Positions 9,368 through 17,901 of a stretch of DNA of 64,000 nt are shown piece by piece. Below the pieces are notes generated by a model. It saw nothing but the letters and a program-made list of their open reading frames with translations. It made no database searches and was not told the origin of the DNA. How positions within the stretch are numbered: the stretch's first letter is position 1; the number at the start of each line of letters is the position of its first letter. The stretch is from positions 23,924-87,923 of the forward strand of contig CAZOEL010000019.1 of the NCBI GenBank assembly GCA_964578835.1, given 5' to 3'. Position numbers and translations under genes: made by a program. Origin of the DNA: CAZOEL01 sp964578835. Its GTDB lineage: Bacteria; Desulfobacterota; Syntrophobacteria; Syntrophobacterales; Syntrophobacteraceae.

Positions 9368-9919
9368 CTATTTTCCAAAAGACCTTTGGAAGAGGTCCAC
9401 GATGGCATTCTTCCCCGCATTGGTCAGGTTGCGCGTTCCAGTGCCAACAAAGGTCTCGTGTTCTATTACCGGCAGGTCTTCCACCCACGCGTTTTCTTTC
9501 CACGAAAACCAGACGTTTCGGTCCTGATCGAAGACGCTGAGCGGACGGTTGAAAAGCTTTGCCAGTTCCACAGCCCAACCGGTACCTCCCTTTACGGTCC
9601 CGTTCGTCTGCAACAGGCCGACGACGAAGATCTGGAAGCCACTGTTCACCATATGGAAGATAACCTGCATGACCTTGCGGATCGTCTCGACGCTTGTGTA
9701 GGTCCGGTTCATGTGCATGCAGACGATCTCCATGCTGATGTCGCCTCTTTTCAGCTCCTCCGATCCGAGCACCACCAGTCCCTTGTCCCTCGCCGGAGTG
9801 TTCCCCTCGAAGGAATAATTGACTTCATTTACCTCCCACTTCTCGGCCTGCATTCCAAATTCGGCCTCGGCGCCCTTGTAGCCACCACTGTATAGAGTGC
9901 GGTTCTTAAGCTCTTTCAT
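9368..9919 (-). CDS. SLOG-like (nucleotide-binding) hypothetical protein
   Basis: A 183-residue soluble protein. ATG 9919 is preceded by AAGGAAGGAG at 7-nt spacing, which favours it over the longer frame from 9982. It begins with KNRTLYSGGYKGAEAEFG, a Rossmann-type glycine turn like those of SLOG/LOG-family proteins, followed by VNYSFEG and IFVVGLLQTNGTVKGGTGWA, which fits the second glycine-rich loop that binds a nucleotide-like ligand. I infer ligand binding only and no enzyme activity. Its genomic neighbours give no functional hint. Confidence 0.75.
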   Translation of the reverse strand: MKELKNRTLYSGGYKGAEAEFGMQAEKWEVNEVNYSFEGNTPARDKGLVVLGSEELKRGDISMEIVCMHMNRTYTSVETIRKVMQVIFHMVNSGFQIFVVGLLQTNGTVKGGTGWAVELAKLFNRPLSVFDQDRNVWFSWKENAWVEDLPVIEHETFVGTGTRNLTNAGKNAIVDLFQRSFGK

Positions 9920-9982
9920 CCAACTTCTCCTTCCTTTGCGCAAATTGGTTTGTCTTCTTACCTGTTGAAAATACGAAAACAT

Positions 9983-10371
9983 AAAATATAACTGTGTTCC
10001 GAGAGGAAGGAAAGAGAAAATCAGGGGACGCTGTTACTGTCAGGCTTTTAGGGAATTACGACGGAAGATGATAGGGAAATATCTTGCCACAATGTTGAAC
10101 TTTACTCATGGCGTTGCGCCTAACGCAAAAGATTCGCGTAGGTTGAACTCTGGAAAGATGGGGGTCGCATCGAGATATGGGAAAGCCAAGTAAAATATTG
10201 TTGGTATTGACGCCATCAACAACGTTCCATTCCTTGGAATAAGACGGGATGCACGTCGGGACTTCTCGTGAAATCCCTGGAGCGTCGCCTGGCAGGCGCT
10301 GTATATATTGAAAGGCTACTCCGTTTGAAGCCAAACCAGGACCCCGGGCAAGGGAGCGCCTTGATCTGCCG
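9983..10371. other. Intergenic stretch, nothing identified
   Basis: Between two minus-strand genes. It must hold the promoter for the SLOG-like gene, but I see no convincing -35/-10 pair and no coding frame. Confidence 0.5.
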
Positions 10372-11301
10372 TCAAGGCCCCGTGTTGATGTTGGAAGGCT
10401 TCAGGAGCTCTTCGATGACAGGAACAATATCCCGCAGTATACGTTCCCCGTTCTTATCCTCAATCAGGGCTGCCAGGATATATTTGCGCCAGCCGTCATC
10501 ACAGACGAGGACCGAATCCGAAAAGGAGTCGTCCCAATCCCCGGATTTGCGGAACAACCTGTCTGGAGAGACATGTTTTTCGAGGACGCTTACAAATTTG
10601 TCGTGAAGGCCCGGCCTTGAAAGTATCTCCAGCATCTGGCGCGAGCGTTCCGGGGTGATGATTTCACCGTTTGCAAGCATGTAGTAAAAGCGGCATATTT
10701 GCATAGCGGTCGCGGAATGAGACAGGCCTTTAACGGGTTCGGGATTTCGCTCGCCAACCGGCGGGTAGCCGGCTCCCAGCCAAATTCCCCCACCCTGTTC
10801 CAGTATATAGAAATGATGCTGCTTGAGGACGTCCCCGATATGCTTCAAGCCTATGAAATCAACCAGGAAGGAAGCTGCAGGGTTGTTCGAGTTGCGAATC
10901 ATCCGGGCCAGCCACTCGTGGAGCTCGGGCGAGTCTTGGAGCAGGCCCTCTTCGATGCTCTGATAAGCGGCCAGCAAAATCGCAATTTTGGGCAGGCTCG
11001 CGGCATACATCATTGACCAGCCGTTTACGCTCGCAAAACGGCCCTTTGGAGGGTTTGAAAGGTCCACCACCCCGACCGCCATTTTATCTTGTTCAATCAG
11101 GGCGCGCCAGGACCGGTTCTTACCCAGAGCATTCTCGAGGGCCGACTGAAGGACTTCGTCCGCTGTTTCCGCAAAAGGACGATACTGCCCAACCTGTAAG
11201 GGCATGCACCCGGAAAGCTCGCGAGCCCCAGCGCCGGCGTTGGAAGGATTAGTTGTCGTAAAGAAAATGCTTGCCATCAGAATTGTTGAAAGTAGCTTCA
11301 T
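10372..11301 (-). CDS. Exported class A beta-lactamase-like serine hydrolase
   Basis: A 309-residue protein with a signal peptide (residues 1-24). It has the active-site order of class A beta-lactamases and related serine hydrolases: SxxK (AASLPKIAIL), SNN (RNSNNPAAS) and a KSG box in place of KTG (FRKSGDW). The C-terminal half (MEIL-type helix, then VLVCDDGWRKYILAAL) fits the fold. It could hydrolyse beta-lactams or cell-wall peptides, and sequence alone cannot decide. ATG 11301 has AGGAAGAG upstream. The gene overlaps the end of the upstream gene by 53 bp, suggesting translational coupling. Confidence 0.85.
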   Translation of the reverse strand: MKLLSTILMASIFFTTTNPSNAGAGARELSGCMPLQVGQYRPFAETADEVLQSALENALGKNRSWRALIEQDKMAVGVVDLSNPPKGRFASVNGWSMMYAASLPKIAILLAAYQSIEEGLLQDSPELHEWLARMIRNSNNPAASFLVDFIGLKHIGDVLKQHHFYILEQGGGIWLGAGYPPVGERNPEPVKGLSHSATAMQICRFYYMLANGEIITPERSRQMLEILSRPGLHDKFVSVLEKHVSPDRLFRKSGDWDDSFSDSVLVCDDGWRKYILAALIEDKNGERILRDIVPVIEELLKPSNINTGP

Positions 11302-12544
11302 CTCTTCCTCGATCCATGGCCTTTCTTTCAGCAAACATCAAATTTGCCTCGCCAGGGTTGAAATAGTAGCCAAAGCCGAAGGGCAAAGGCTTTATCTTCT
11401 TATCGGCCTTGTAAGTCGAGGCCAGAGTCTCCTGGTAATTCTGACTGAAAGCTGAAATCGGCTTGATGTAACGACCGTGGAATTGGAGGCTCCAGCGCGA
11501 CGGCTCGAAGTATTTCAGCGGAATTCCCGAATCCTCCTGGACGATGTAGCGGCTCTGGTCCAGCACGAACTGCCTTGCGGTCGATACCTTGTCGTCGAAC
11601 ATCACGTACGAGGCGGACTTCATAAAAGTGGTGAAAGGCGCCAGTCCCCTAAGGAAGGAGAGAAATTTCCGGTTTCGATCGAAGGACTTATTGGAAAGGT
11701 CAAGGCGAAAGTAGTAAATGGTTTGAGGGTGATTCCCTCCGGAACCGCCGGCGTCAAAGATAATGCGAATGCCCTGGATGTTAGCGAGGTCCAGGTCCGT
11801 GGTCCCGAGGGCGGGAAATTCCCGAGCGGTGGTCCCGAGGGCGGGAAATTCCCGAACTTTTCCGTCCAGCCCCATGGCCCAGTAACGAACATCGAGCACC
11901 TGTGCGTTATTTCGCGCCAGCATGAATAAGAGAACGGGAAGAACGCCCTTTATTTCCGTTTTCTCAATCTCAGCGTCCATATGAGCGGAGATGAAATAGT
12001 TGATGTTCAGGAGGTCGCGGAGCGAATCTTTCATGGATTGAAAATAAGATTTGAACTGCCCATCGCTCATGGCCGCAAACTTGGGGATTTCTCCCAGCGT
12101 CTCCAGGGCGACCAGAACGTATGTCCGGGCTCGCGGGAAAAAAGCATGGACATTGGCGAAATCCGGCCCGCTGAAAGGATAGAAGACGGTGCGCTCCGAT
12201 GAGGCGGCAGCCCCGAGCTCCCTCTCAGCCCACTGACGTTCGGGCATGAGCAGTCTTTTGTCCAGGTTTATCCAGTTTCGGTCGAAAAATCGGGAATACT
12301 CCACCCACGCCGGCCTGTTTTGAAATGCGGCCAATTCACCTTGCGGAACTGCCATTCCCGCGATGAACCGGGCGTAATGGTTGTACACTCCGCCATGATC
12401 GGAGCTCTTCCCGGCTGGGATGGCCGGATTTTCAATAGCATGCGGCTGCCGGGCCGTCGAAAAATCGTTTATAGGGAAAAGCGTCAGCATCAATAGAACG
12501 GAGATTATCGCCCCGCCGTGCTGTTTGTTTCTGTCCAATATCAT
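11249..12544 (-). CDS. Exported hypothetical protein, 431 aa
   Basis: I do not recognise the family. It has a signal peptide (residues 10-31) and no later membrane segment, so it is probably periplasmic or secreted. The ribosome-binding site is AGGAGGAGAAGG just before ATG 12544. The middle contains an exact 10-residue repeat (REFPALGTTA twice), caused by a 30-bp tandem duplication at 11799-11856. It overlaps the beta-lactamase-like gene by 53 bp and is its likely operon partner, which suggests an envelope function. Confidence 0.8.
   Translation of the reverse strand: MILDRNKQHGGAIISVLLMLTLFPINDFSTARQPHAIENPAIPAGKSSDHGGVYNHYARFIAGMAVPQGELAAFQNRPAWVEYSRFFDRNWINLDKRLLMPERQWAERELGAAASSERTVFYPFSGPDFANVHAFFPRARTYVLVALETLGEIPKFAAMSDGQFKSYFQSMKDSLRDLLNINYFISAHMDAEIEKTEIKGVLPVLLFMLARNNAQVLDVRYWAMGLDGKVREFPALGTTAREFPALGTTDLDLANIQGIRIIFDAGGSGGNHPQTIYYFRLDLSNKSFDRNRKFLSFLRGLAPFTTFMKSASYVMFDDKVSTARQFVLDQSRYIVQEDSGIPLKYFEPSRWSLQFHGRYIKPISAFSQNYQETLASTYKADKKIKPLPFGFGYYFNPGEANLMFAERKAMDRGRDEATFNNSDGKHFLYDN
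11799..11856. repeat. 30-bp in-frame tandem duplication
   Basis: The unit GTGGTCCCGAGGGCGGGAAA (first 20 of 30 bases) occurs twice back to back, the second copy being 28 bases long. It adds ten residues without breaking the frame. Confidence 0.9.
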
Positions 12545-13084
12545 TCCTTCTCCTCCTGGAGTAAATCAGATTGGCTTTGCCTGTTCAGAAGCCATTTATA
12601 ATGAGCCCATAAAGATGCGACTGTTATGAGGCAAAATGCGGAAGGCAAAGGCCTTTGGATAACGAGGCGGCAAAGCATCGGCTTTTCAGGAAATGAATTC
12701 CCGACCACGCCTCTAACGATTAAAACCTTGCCATGAATACCAGAAAGCCGGTCTAATTGATATAGGCATAAGAACGATCAATCAAGAGCAAAGACCGATA
12801 CCTCCCGTCGGAACCCTCCCCGGTTGGCCTCAATGCGTCCTTAGCCTTTTCGACGGGCTTTGCATAATCGGGTGCTTCACCTCACGGTATCGGTCCGTCC
12901 AAATCTGCTCATCGCATCAATACTTGATAGTTGGCTTCGGATGATGGATACTAAAAAGCCTATGGGTGCTGTTTCCGTGGGCGCGGCCGTGATTATTTCG
13001 CAGATTGGAAGGAAAAAATATGGAATTGAGAATTCTTCCATTTAGAACTGTTAGATAGCTTGAGACAAAGAGGAGTCGCAGCAT
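12545..13084. other. Divergent intergenic region
   Basis: Lies between the divergently transcribed exported protein and threonine synthase, so it should contain promoters in both directions. No strong consensus pair and no coding frame were found. Confidence 0.45.
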
Positions 13085-14587
13085 ATGAAAGTCGACCAGT
13101 TTCCTACTGAAATTCAACCCTACCTGGTTCCAAGTCCGAGCGGAGAGTATTGTTATGAATGTTTTAGCTGCGGCCGCGAGTACGGGGTTGATCGGTTGCT
13201 CTATACCTGTCCCGAATGCAACAGTGTTTTGCTCATTCGAGATCGACAGTGGGAGCGGCTCAAAGCTATGCCGGGCTCATTTTGGCGGAAGATCTTCGAT
13301 TACCGGAGCATGCTCACGATGTCGGGGCTTTCCGGAATTTACCGCTACCATGAGATGATCGGCTCGATCATTCCCGTCGAAGACATTATTTACCTGGGGG
13401 AAGGTCATACGCCGATAATAGCCGCTAACGACAAGCTCAAAAACTGGGTTGGAATGTCCTTCTACTTCAAGAACGACGGCCAAAACCCGAGCGCTTCCTT
13501 CAAAGACCGAGGCATGGCCAGCGCATTCAGTTATCTGAATTATCTGGTGAAAAGCCAGGGCCTGAGCGATGTCCTTGCAATTTGCGCGTCCACCGGCGAC
13601 ACATCGGCTTCGGCTGCGCTCTACGCTTCGTACCTGGTAGAGGGCGTCAAATCCGCGGTCCTGCTGCCTCATGGAAAGGTCACGCCCCAGCAGTTGGGTC
13701 AGCCTCTGGGCAGTGGAGCCAAAGTGATTGAAATTCCGGGGGTGTTCGATGACTGCATGAAGATCGTTGAGTATCTTTCGGAGCACTTTTCCGTAGCGCT
13801 AATGAATTCAAAGAACGCCTGGCGAATTCTGGGACAGGAGTCTTACAGCTACGAAATTGCCCAGACTTTCGATTACGAAGTGGGCGATTTAACGATTGTC
13901 GCGCCGATCGGAAACGCCGGGAACATCACCGCCGTGCTCCAGGGCTTTCTCAAGCTTCACGATCTTGGCGTCATTACCGCGCTTCCATCTGTAATCGGCG
14001 TGCAATCGGAGCATGCAAATCCTGTTTTCCTCTACTACCTGGAGCCCGACTCCCAAAAACGTCGCTTCCAGCCCGTGACCGTGCGCGCAAGCGTCGCCCA
14101 GGCGGCGATGATCGGTAATCCGGTTTCCATGCCCCGCGTTGTGCGTCTTGTGGAGCAGTACCGGGGTTTGGCAGGCGAGGACGCAGTGAGGATGGTGGAG
14201 GTGAGCGAGCAGGAAATCATGGATTCCATGCTCACAGCCAATCGAAACGGTCATATCGCCTGCACTCAGGGAGGCGAGTGTCTTGCAGGCCTTCATAAGG
14301 CCGTTCGGAGCAAGATGATCGATCCGGGTCGAAGAGCTGTTTTGGATGCCACCGCTCACGCCTTGAAATTTGCTGGTTTTCAGGAAAAGTATTTCACCGA
14401 TTCTTTTGAACCGGAATTCGAAGTCGCCCCAAAGAAGGAGCTTCAAAATGCGCCCTATTTTGTCGAGCCTCCTGAGGGGATGCCTCGCCCAATGCAGGGA
14501 AAGCCGCTTGGCGAGAGAGAATTCCAGACTTTTGTGGAATATACGGCTAAAGCTGTCGCAAATTTGCTGGGCCTGAAGGGGCGATAG
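13085..14587 (+). CDS. thrC: Threonine synthase
   Basis: A 500-residue PLP enzyme that converts O-phosphohomoserine to threonine. An N-terminal zinc ribbon (CFSCG ... CPEC, residues 24-46) is common in archaeal-type threonine synthases. The PLP lysine is at about 140 (NPSASFKDRGM), with the serine-rich loop ASTGDTSASAA and a phosphate-binding region IGNAGNITA. A GAGGAG site lies 9 nt before ATG. The downstream gene (gamma carbonic anhydrase) is 148 bp away on the same strand. Confidence 0.93.
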   Translation: MKVDQFPTEIQPYLVPSPSGEYCYECFSCGREYGVDRLLYTCPECNSVLLIRDRQWERLKAMPGSFWRKIFDYRSMLTMSGLSGIYRYHEMIGSIIPVEDIIYLGEGHTPIIAANDKLKNWVGMSFYFKNDGQNPSASFKDRGMASAFSYLNYLVKSQGLSDVLAICASTGDTSASAALYASYLVEGVKSAVLLPHGKVTPQQLGQPLGSGAKVIEIPGVFDDCMKIVEYLSEHFSVALMNSKNAWRILGQESYSYEIAQTFDYEVGDLTIVAPIGNAGNITAVLQGFLKLHDLGVITALPSVIGVQSEHANPVFLYYLEPDSQKRRFQPVTVRASVAQAAMIGNPVSMPRVVRLVEQYRGLAGEDAVRMVEVSEQEIMDSMLTANRNGHIACTQGGECLAGLHKAVRSKMIDPGRRAVLDATAHALKFAGFQEKYFTDSFEPEFEVAPKKELQNAPYFVEPPEGMPRPMQGKPLGEREFQTFVEYTAKAVANLLGLKGR

Positions 14588-14735
14588 TCGAGGAGAGGTG
14601 ACAGAGGTAAGAAGTCAGAAGCCGGAAATCGTGAATGAGTCATGGTCGTCAAGGCGAAGCGGCTTCCGAAGGTCGCCCGCGGCAGATGCGGGCGATGAAG
14701 AAAATAATGAGACGCAGCGCGTGCTGGAGGAAAGA

Positions 14736-15293
14736 ATGACCGGTATTTTGCCTTTTAGGGACAAGTTTCCAGAGCTTGGGGAAGATGTTTATATCGCTCC
14801 GGGAGCGTGGGTGATAGGGGATGTGGTAATCGGGGACCGCAGCAGCATTTGGTTCAATACCGTCGTGCGCGGAGATGTGCATTATGTGCGCATTGGGTCT
14901 GAGACCAATATCCAGGACAACAGCACTTTACATGTGACCAGGAAGAAATTCCCGCTTGAAATGGGAAACCGGATTGTGGTCGGCCACAGGGTGATATTGC
15001 ACGGGTGTGTCGTGGAGGACGATTGTCTGATCGGCATGGGCGCCGTCATTATGGACGGGGCGAGGATCGGGAGCGGCTCCATTATCGGGGCCGGGTCGGT
15101 TGTGACTCCCGGCATGATTGTCCCGCCGGAATCGTTGGTCTTGGGGACGCCGGCCGCTGTCAAAAGAAAAGTATCCGACGACGAGCGCGAGCAAATCAAA
15201 GAGGGCGTATCGAACTATCTTGAAGTTACGGCATTTTACTTGAATCCGGAGCCGACATTCGGCGCCAAAAAGGTTAAAGGGTTCTTGGGATAG
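14736..15293 (+). CDS. Gamma-class carbonic anhydrase-like protein
   Basis: A 185-residue left-handed beta-helix protein built of hexapeptide repeats (IGDVVIGDRSSIW, IGSETNI, IGMGAVI, IGSGSIIGAGSVV). The three zinc-ligand histidines of gamma carbonic anhydrases are present in STLHV and VGHRVILHG. ATG 14736 follows GGAGGAAA, and the longer frame from 14598 lacks a ribosome-binding site. Activity is often absent in YrdA/PaaY-type members, so CO2 hydration is likely but not certain. Confidence 0.9.
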   Translation: MTGILPFRDKFPELGEDVYIAPGAWVIGDVVIGDRSSIWFNTVVRGDVHYVRIGSETNIQDNSTLHVTRKKFPLEMGNRIVVGHRVILHGCVVEDDCLIGMGAVIMDGARIGSGSIIGAGSVVTPGMIVPPESLVLGTPAAVKRKVSDDEREQIKEGVSNYLEVTAFYLNPEPTFGAKKVKGFLG

Positions 15294-15476
15294 CAAGGCG
15301 ATGGGGCGGTTCTGAACCGATGGGCGGCCCAGGCGCCAGGTTGCCCGGGTGCGAGCCATAAGAGGCTCCGTTTCCTGTTGCTTGTCAGAAGCCCCTCTTG
15401 CCCTTCGGGCGCGGGCGACCAGTTGCCCGCGCCACCCAAAACCAGATTGTTCAGGTTGTTTTTTTTTGCAGCCTTC

Positions 15477-15734
15477 TTAGCTCTTGATCCATTTGCTGCT
15501 GGGATTAACGGCAAGGGGCGCATCTTCTTCAATTGGAGATAGCGTTTCAAGGACTCCTCGTTGCATCAACTCCTCGGCCGCCATCGCGAGGCTTTTGATG
15601 TCCCCGTTCCATTTGGTGAGAGCGAGGCTCAATGTCGGCGTTTCTCCTTGATCGAGAAAGGCGCACAATAGAATGTAGAGGGAAGTGGCTTCTACACTTG
15701 CCTGCATGTCAAAGATAGCGCGGTCCATGTGCAT
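15477..15734 (-). CDS. Small conserved hypothetical protein, 85 aa
   Basis: Starts MHMDRAIFDMQASVEAT at ATG 15734 with AGGAGG 8 nt upstream. It is predicted helical and soluble, with no recognised domain. The frame can be extended to a TTG at 15752, but the Shine-Dalgarno site favours the ATG. It is convergent with the carbonic anhydrase gene and separated from it by GC-rich inverted sequences. Confidence 0.7.
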   Translation of the reverse strand: MHMDRAIFDMQASVEATSLYILLCAFLDQGETPTLSLALTKWNGDIKSLAMAAEELMQRGVLETLSPIEEDAPLAVNPSSKWIKS

Positions 15735-15955
15735 GGATTTTTCCTCCTGCAAATTTCAGTTCAGTAGTTTCGGGCAATAAAGTCTTCGAGCATATTCCAT
15801 ACTCATTTTCGAATATAAACAGCGGGCGCACCGTAACAAAGACCACCTTTTCTGTCAACGGACGCGGAGTTGCGCCGTCCGGGCGGGTTGCGCCGGAAAC
15901 TGAGCTCTTATTGTAATCTGAGCGCTCATCTTGAATAAACCGGTCAAGAAATTAG

Positions 15956-15969
15956 TGACATTTTTGTCA
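15956..15969. promoter_or_regulatory. TGACA-TTTT-TGTCA palindrome before the activator gene
   Basis: A perfect 14-bp palindrome about 60 bp upstream of the NifA-like start. Its core ACATTTTTGT occurs twice more in this window, both times upstream of glnA (22773 and 22895). Candidate operator, by inference. Confidence 0.5.
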
Positions 15970-16027
15970 TAATGAGATAATAGCTCCAGGAAAATTTACG
16001 GGAGGCCATTAACGAAAAGAAGTGACG

Positions 16028-17551
16028 ATGGGGAACTATAGTTATCTTGAACTGAGATCATTGCATGAGATTGCGAGAGTGCTCTCCAGAACGGATGAGT
16101 TGAAAGACCAGCTCTCGCAGACGTTGGACATCCTCAGCACCTGGCTGGGCATGGAGCGGGGCATGGTTTCCGTTCTCGACCTGCAGACGGGTGAAGCCTG
16201 GTTGGATGTGGCCAGAGGCGTTGACGTGGAGACTGGAAAGATCAGTTATCGTCCGGGCGAGGGAATCACGGGAAAAGTGGCCCAGACGGGGCGTCCGATG
16301 GCGATCGCCAACCTCGGGAACGAAACTCTTTTTCTCGACCGCACCGGGGCTCGCAAGTCTTTGAATCGTGCGGAACTGGCTTTTCTCTGCGTCCCGATCT
16401 TCTACCAGGGGCTGGTGGTCGGAGTGCTCTCCGCTGATAAACTGGCCCATCAAGTGGAGGATTCCGATAAGGAGATCGATATCCTCAGCGCCGTTGCGGA
16501 GCTTCTCGGCAAGGTGGTGCATTTCCGAGCCGTTGAAGAGGAAAACTTGCGCTTGCGCCGCATGTTGGCCGAAGCGAAGCGCCCGATGACCAACATCATC
16601 GGTCGATCCAAAGTCGTCCAGGAAGTGTTGCGTCTGATCGATCAGGTGGCGGATACCAACACGACGGTTTTGATCAACGGGGAAACAGGGACGGGCAAGG
16701 AGCTTGTGGCCAAGGCCATTCACGAAAACAGTCGGCGACGGAAAGGGCCGATGGTTCAAGTCAACTGTGCGGCCATGCCCGATACGCTTCTTGAAAGCGA
16801 GCTCTTCGGACATGAAAAAGGCGCTTTCACGGGAGCCATTTCCAGGAGGCGAGGGCGGTTCGAAGAGGCCCAGGGAGGAACCATCTTCCTCGACGAAGTA
16901 GGGGAGCTTTCACCGATCGCGCAGGCGAAGCTGCTCAGAGTCCTGCAGGAGAGAGAGTTCCAGCCTCTGGGATCTCCCAGGACGGTCAAAGTGGATGTGC
17001 GGGTGGTTACCGCAACCAACAAGGACCTTGAAAAAGAGGTCGCGGAAGGATCGTTCCGTTCGGATCTTTTCTACCGGCTCAACGTATTTCCGATTTTTCT
17101 ACCTCCCCTCAGGGACCGGGGGCCGGACATCCTTCTCCTGGCGGATTATTTCGTGATCAAATACGCCAAGGAATTTGGCAAGGACCTGAAGCGGATTTCT
17201 ACGAGCGCAATCGACATGCTCATGTCCTATCACTGGCCTGGAAACGTGCGCGAGCTCGAGAACTGCGTCGAGCGCGCCGTGCTGCTGGCCAATGGAGAAG
17301 CGATCGAGGCGTGGCACCTGCCGCCTACTCTTCAGATGAAGCCAACGGGCAATCAGACGATCAGCCGCGGCAAAATGGAAGCCCTTGTGAGCGCTTTCGA
17401 AAGGGATCTCATCACGGACGCCCTCAAAGATGTTCGAGGCAATCAGTCGCAAGCCGCCAGACTTCTGGGAACCACCAAAAGAATTATTCAATACAAGGTG
17501 GAGAAGTACGGAATCGATCCAAAACGTTTTCGCAGTAAAGCAAGCGCTTGA
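16028..17551 (+). CDS. NifA-like sigma-54-dependent transcription activator
   Basis: A 507-residue enhancer-binding protein with an N-terminal GAF domain (about 20-165), a linker helix, an AAA+ domain with Walker A GETGTGKE, the sigma-54 contact loop GAFTGA and Walker B FLDEVGE, and a C-terminal Fis-type helix-turn-helix (GNQSQAARLLGTTKRIIQYK). This is the NifA architecture, but no nif genes lie nearby. The neighbours are nadE, glnB, glnD and glnA, so control of ammonia assimilation is likely. ATG 16028 is chosen; a GTG two codons upstream (16022) is also possible. Confidence 0.9.
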   Translation: MGNYSYLELRSLHEIARVLSRTDELKDQLSQTLDILSTWLGMERGMVSVLDLQTGEAWLDVARGVDVETGKISYRPGEGITGKVAQTGRPMAIANLGNETLFLDRTGARKSLNRAELAFLCVPIFYQGLVVGVLSADKLAHQVEDSDKEIDILSAVAELLGKVVHFRAVEEENLRLRRMLAEAKRPMTNIIGRSKVVQEVLRLIDQVADTNTTVLINGETGTGKELVAKAIHENSRRRKGPMVQVNCAAMPDTLLESELFGHEKGAFTGAISRRRGRFEEAQGGTIFLDEVGELSPIAQAKLLRVLQEREFQPLGSPRTVKVDVRVVTATNKDLEKEVAEGSFRSDLFYRLNVFPIFLPPLRDRGPDILLLADYFVIKYAKEFGKDLKRISTSAIDMLMSYHWPGNVRELENCVERAVLLANGEAIEAWHLPPTLQMKPTGNQTISRGKMEALVSAFERDLITDALKDVRGNQSQAARLLGTTKRIIQYKVEKYGIDPKRFRSKASA

Positions 17552-17901
17552 TCCGGAAACCATTGCGGGATCTTCATTTGAACGATGGAGCCAACTGCCT
17601 TGACCGGAGGACGCTTTCCCCGACACTGTCGACTTTGACCGTCAACGCTGCTCTGACAAAGGCCGAAAGCCTGAATGTATGACGCCTTAAGGGTTCCGGT
17701 TTTCTCGGAAGCAGCGTTGAGCCGGTCATCATTGCCGCCTTCCGCTTCTCTCTTAGCCATCCTTCGTGGAATATGGCATCGCAATGGAATGGATTTTGCC
17801 CATTGAATAAGAGCCGACATGATTTCTGATTCTTTTTGCGCCGATTGGCTCGATAGCTCGATTGGCGCGTTCTATTAGCCTTATCCGGGCAGGAGGAGGA
17901 A
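17552..17901. other. Intergenic stretch, nothing identified
   Basis: 350 bp between the activator and nadE. Minus-strand frames here run into both genes and look like shadows. No terminator with a T-run is visible. Confidence 0.5.

Noticed and set aside
9341..9895. 184-codon plus-strand frame
   Set aside because: Antisense to the SLOG-like gene, which has a better ribosome-binding site and a recognisable glycine loop.
16058..16813. 251-codon minus-strand frame
   Set aside because: Shadow of the NifA-like GAF and AAA+ coding region.
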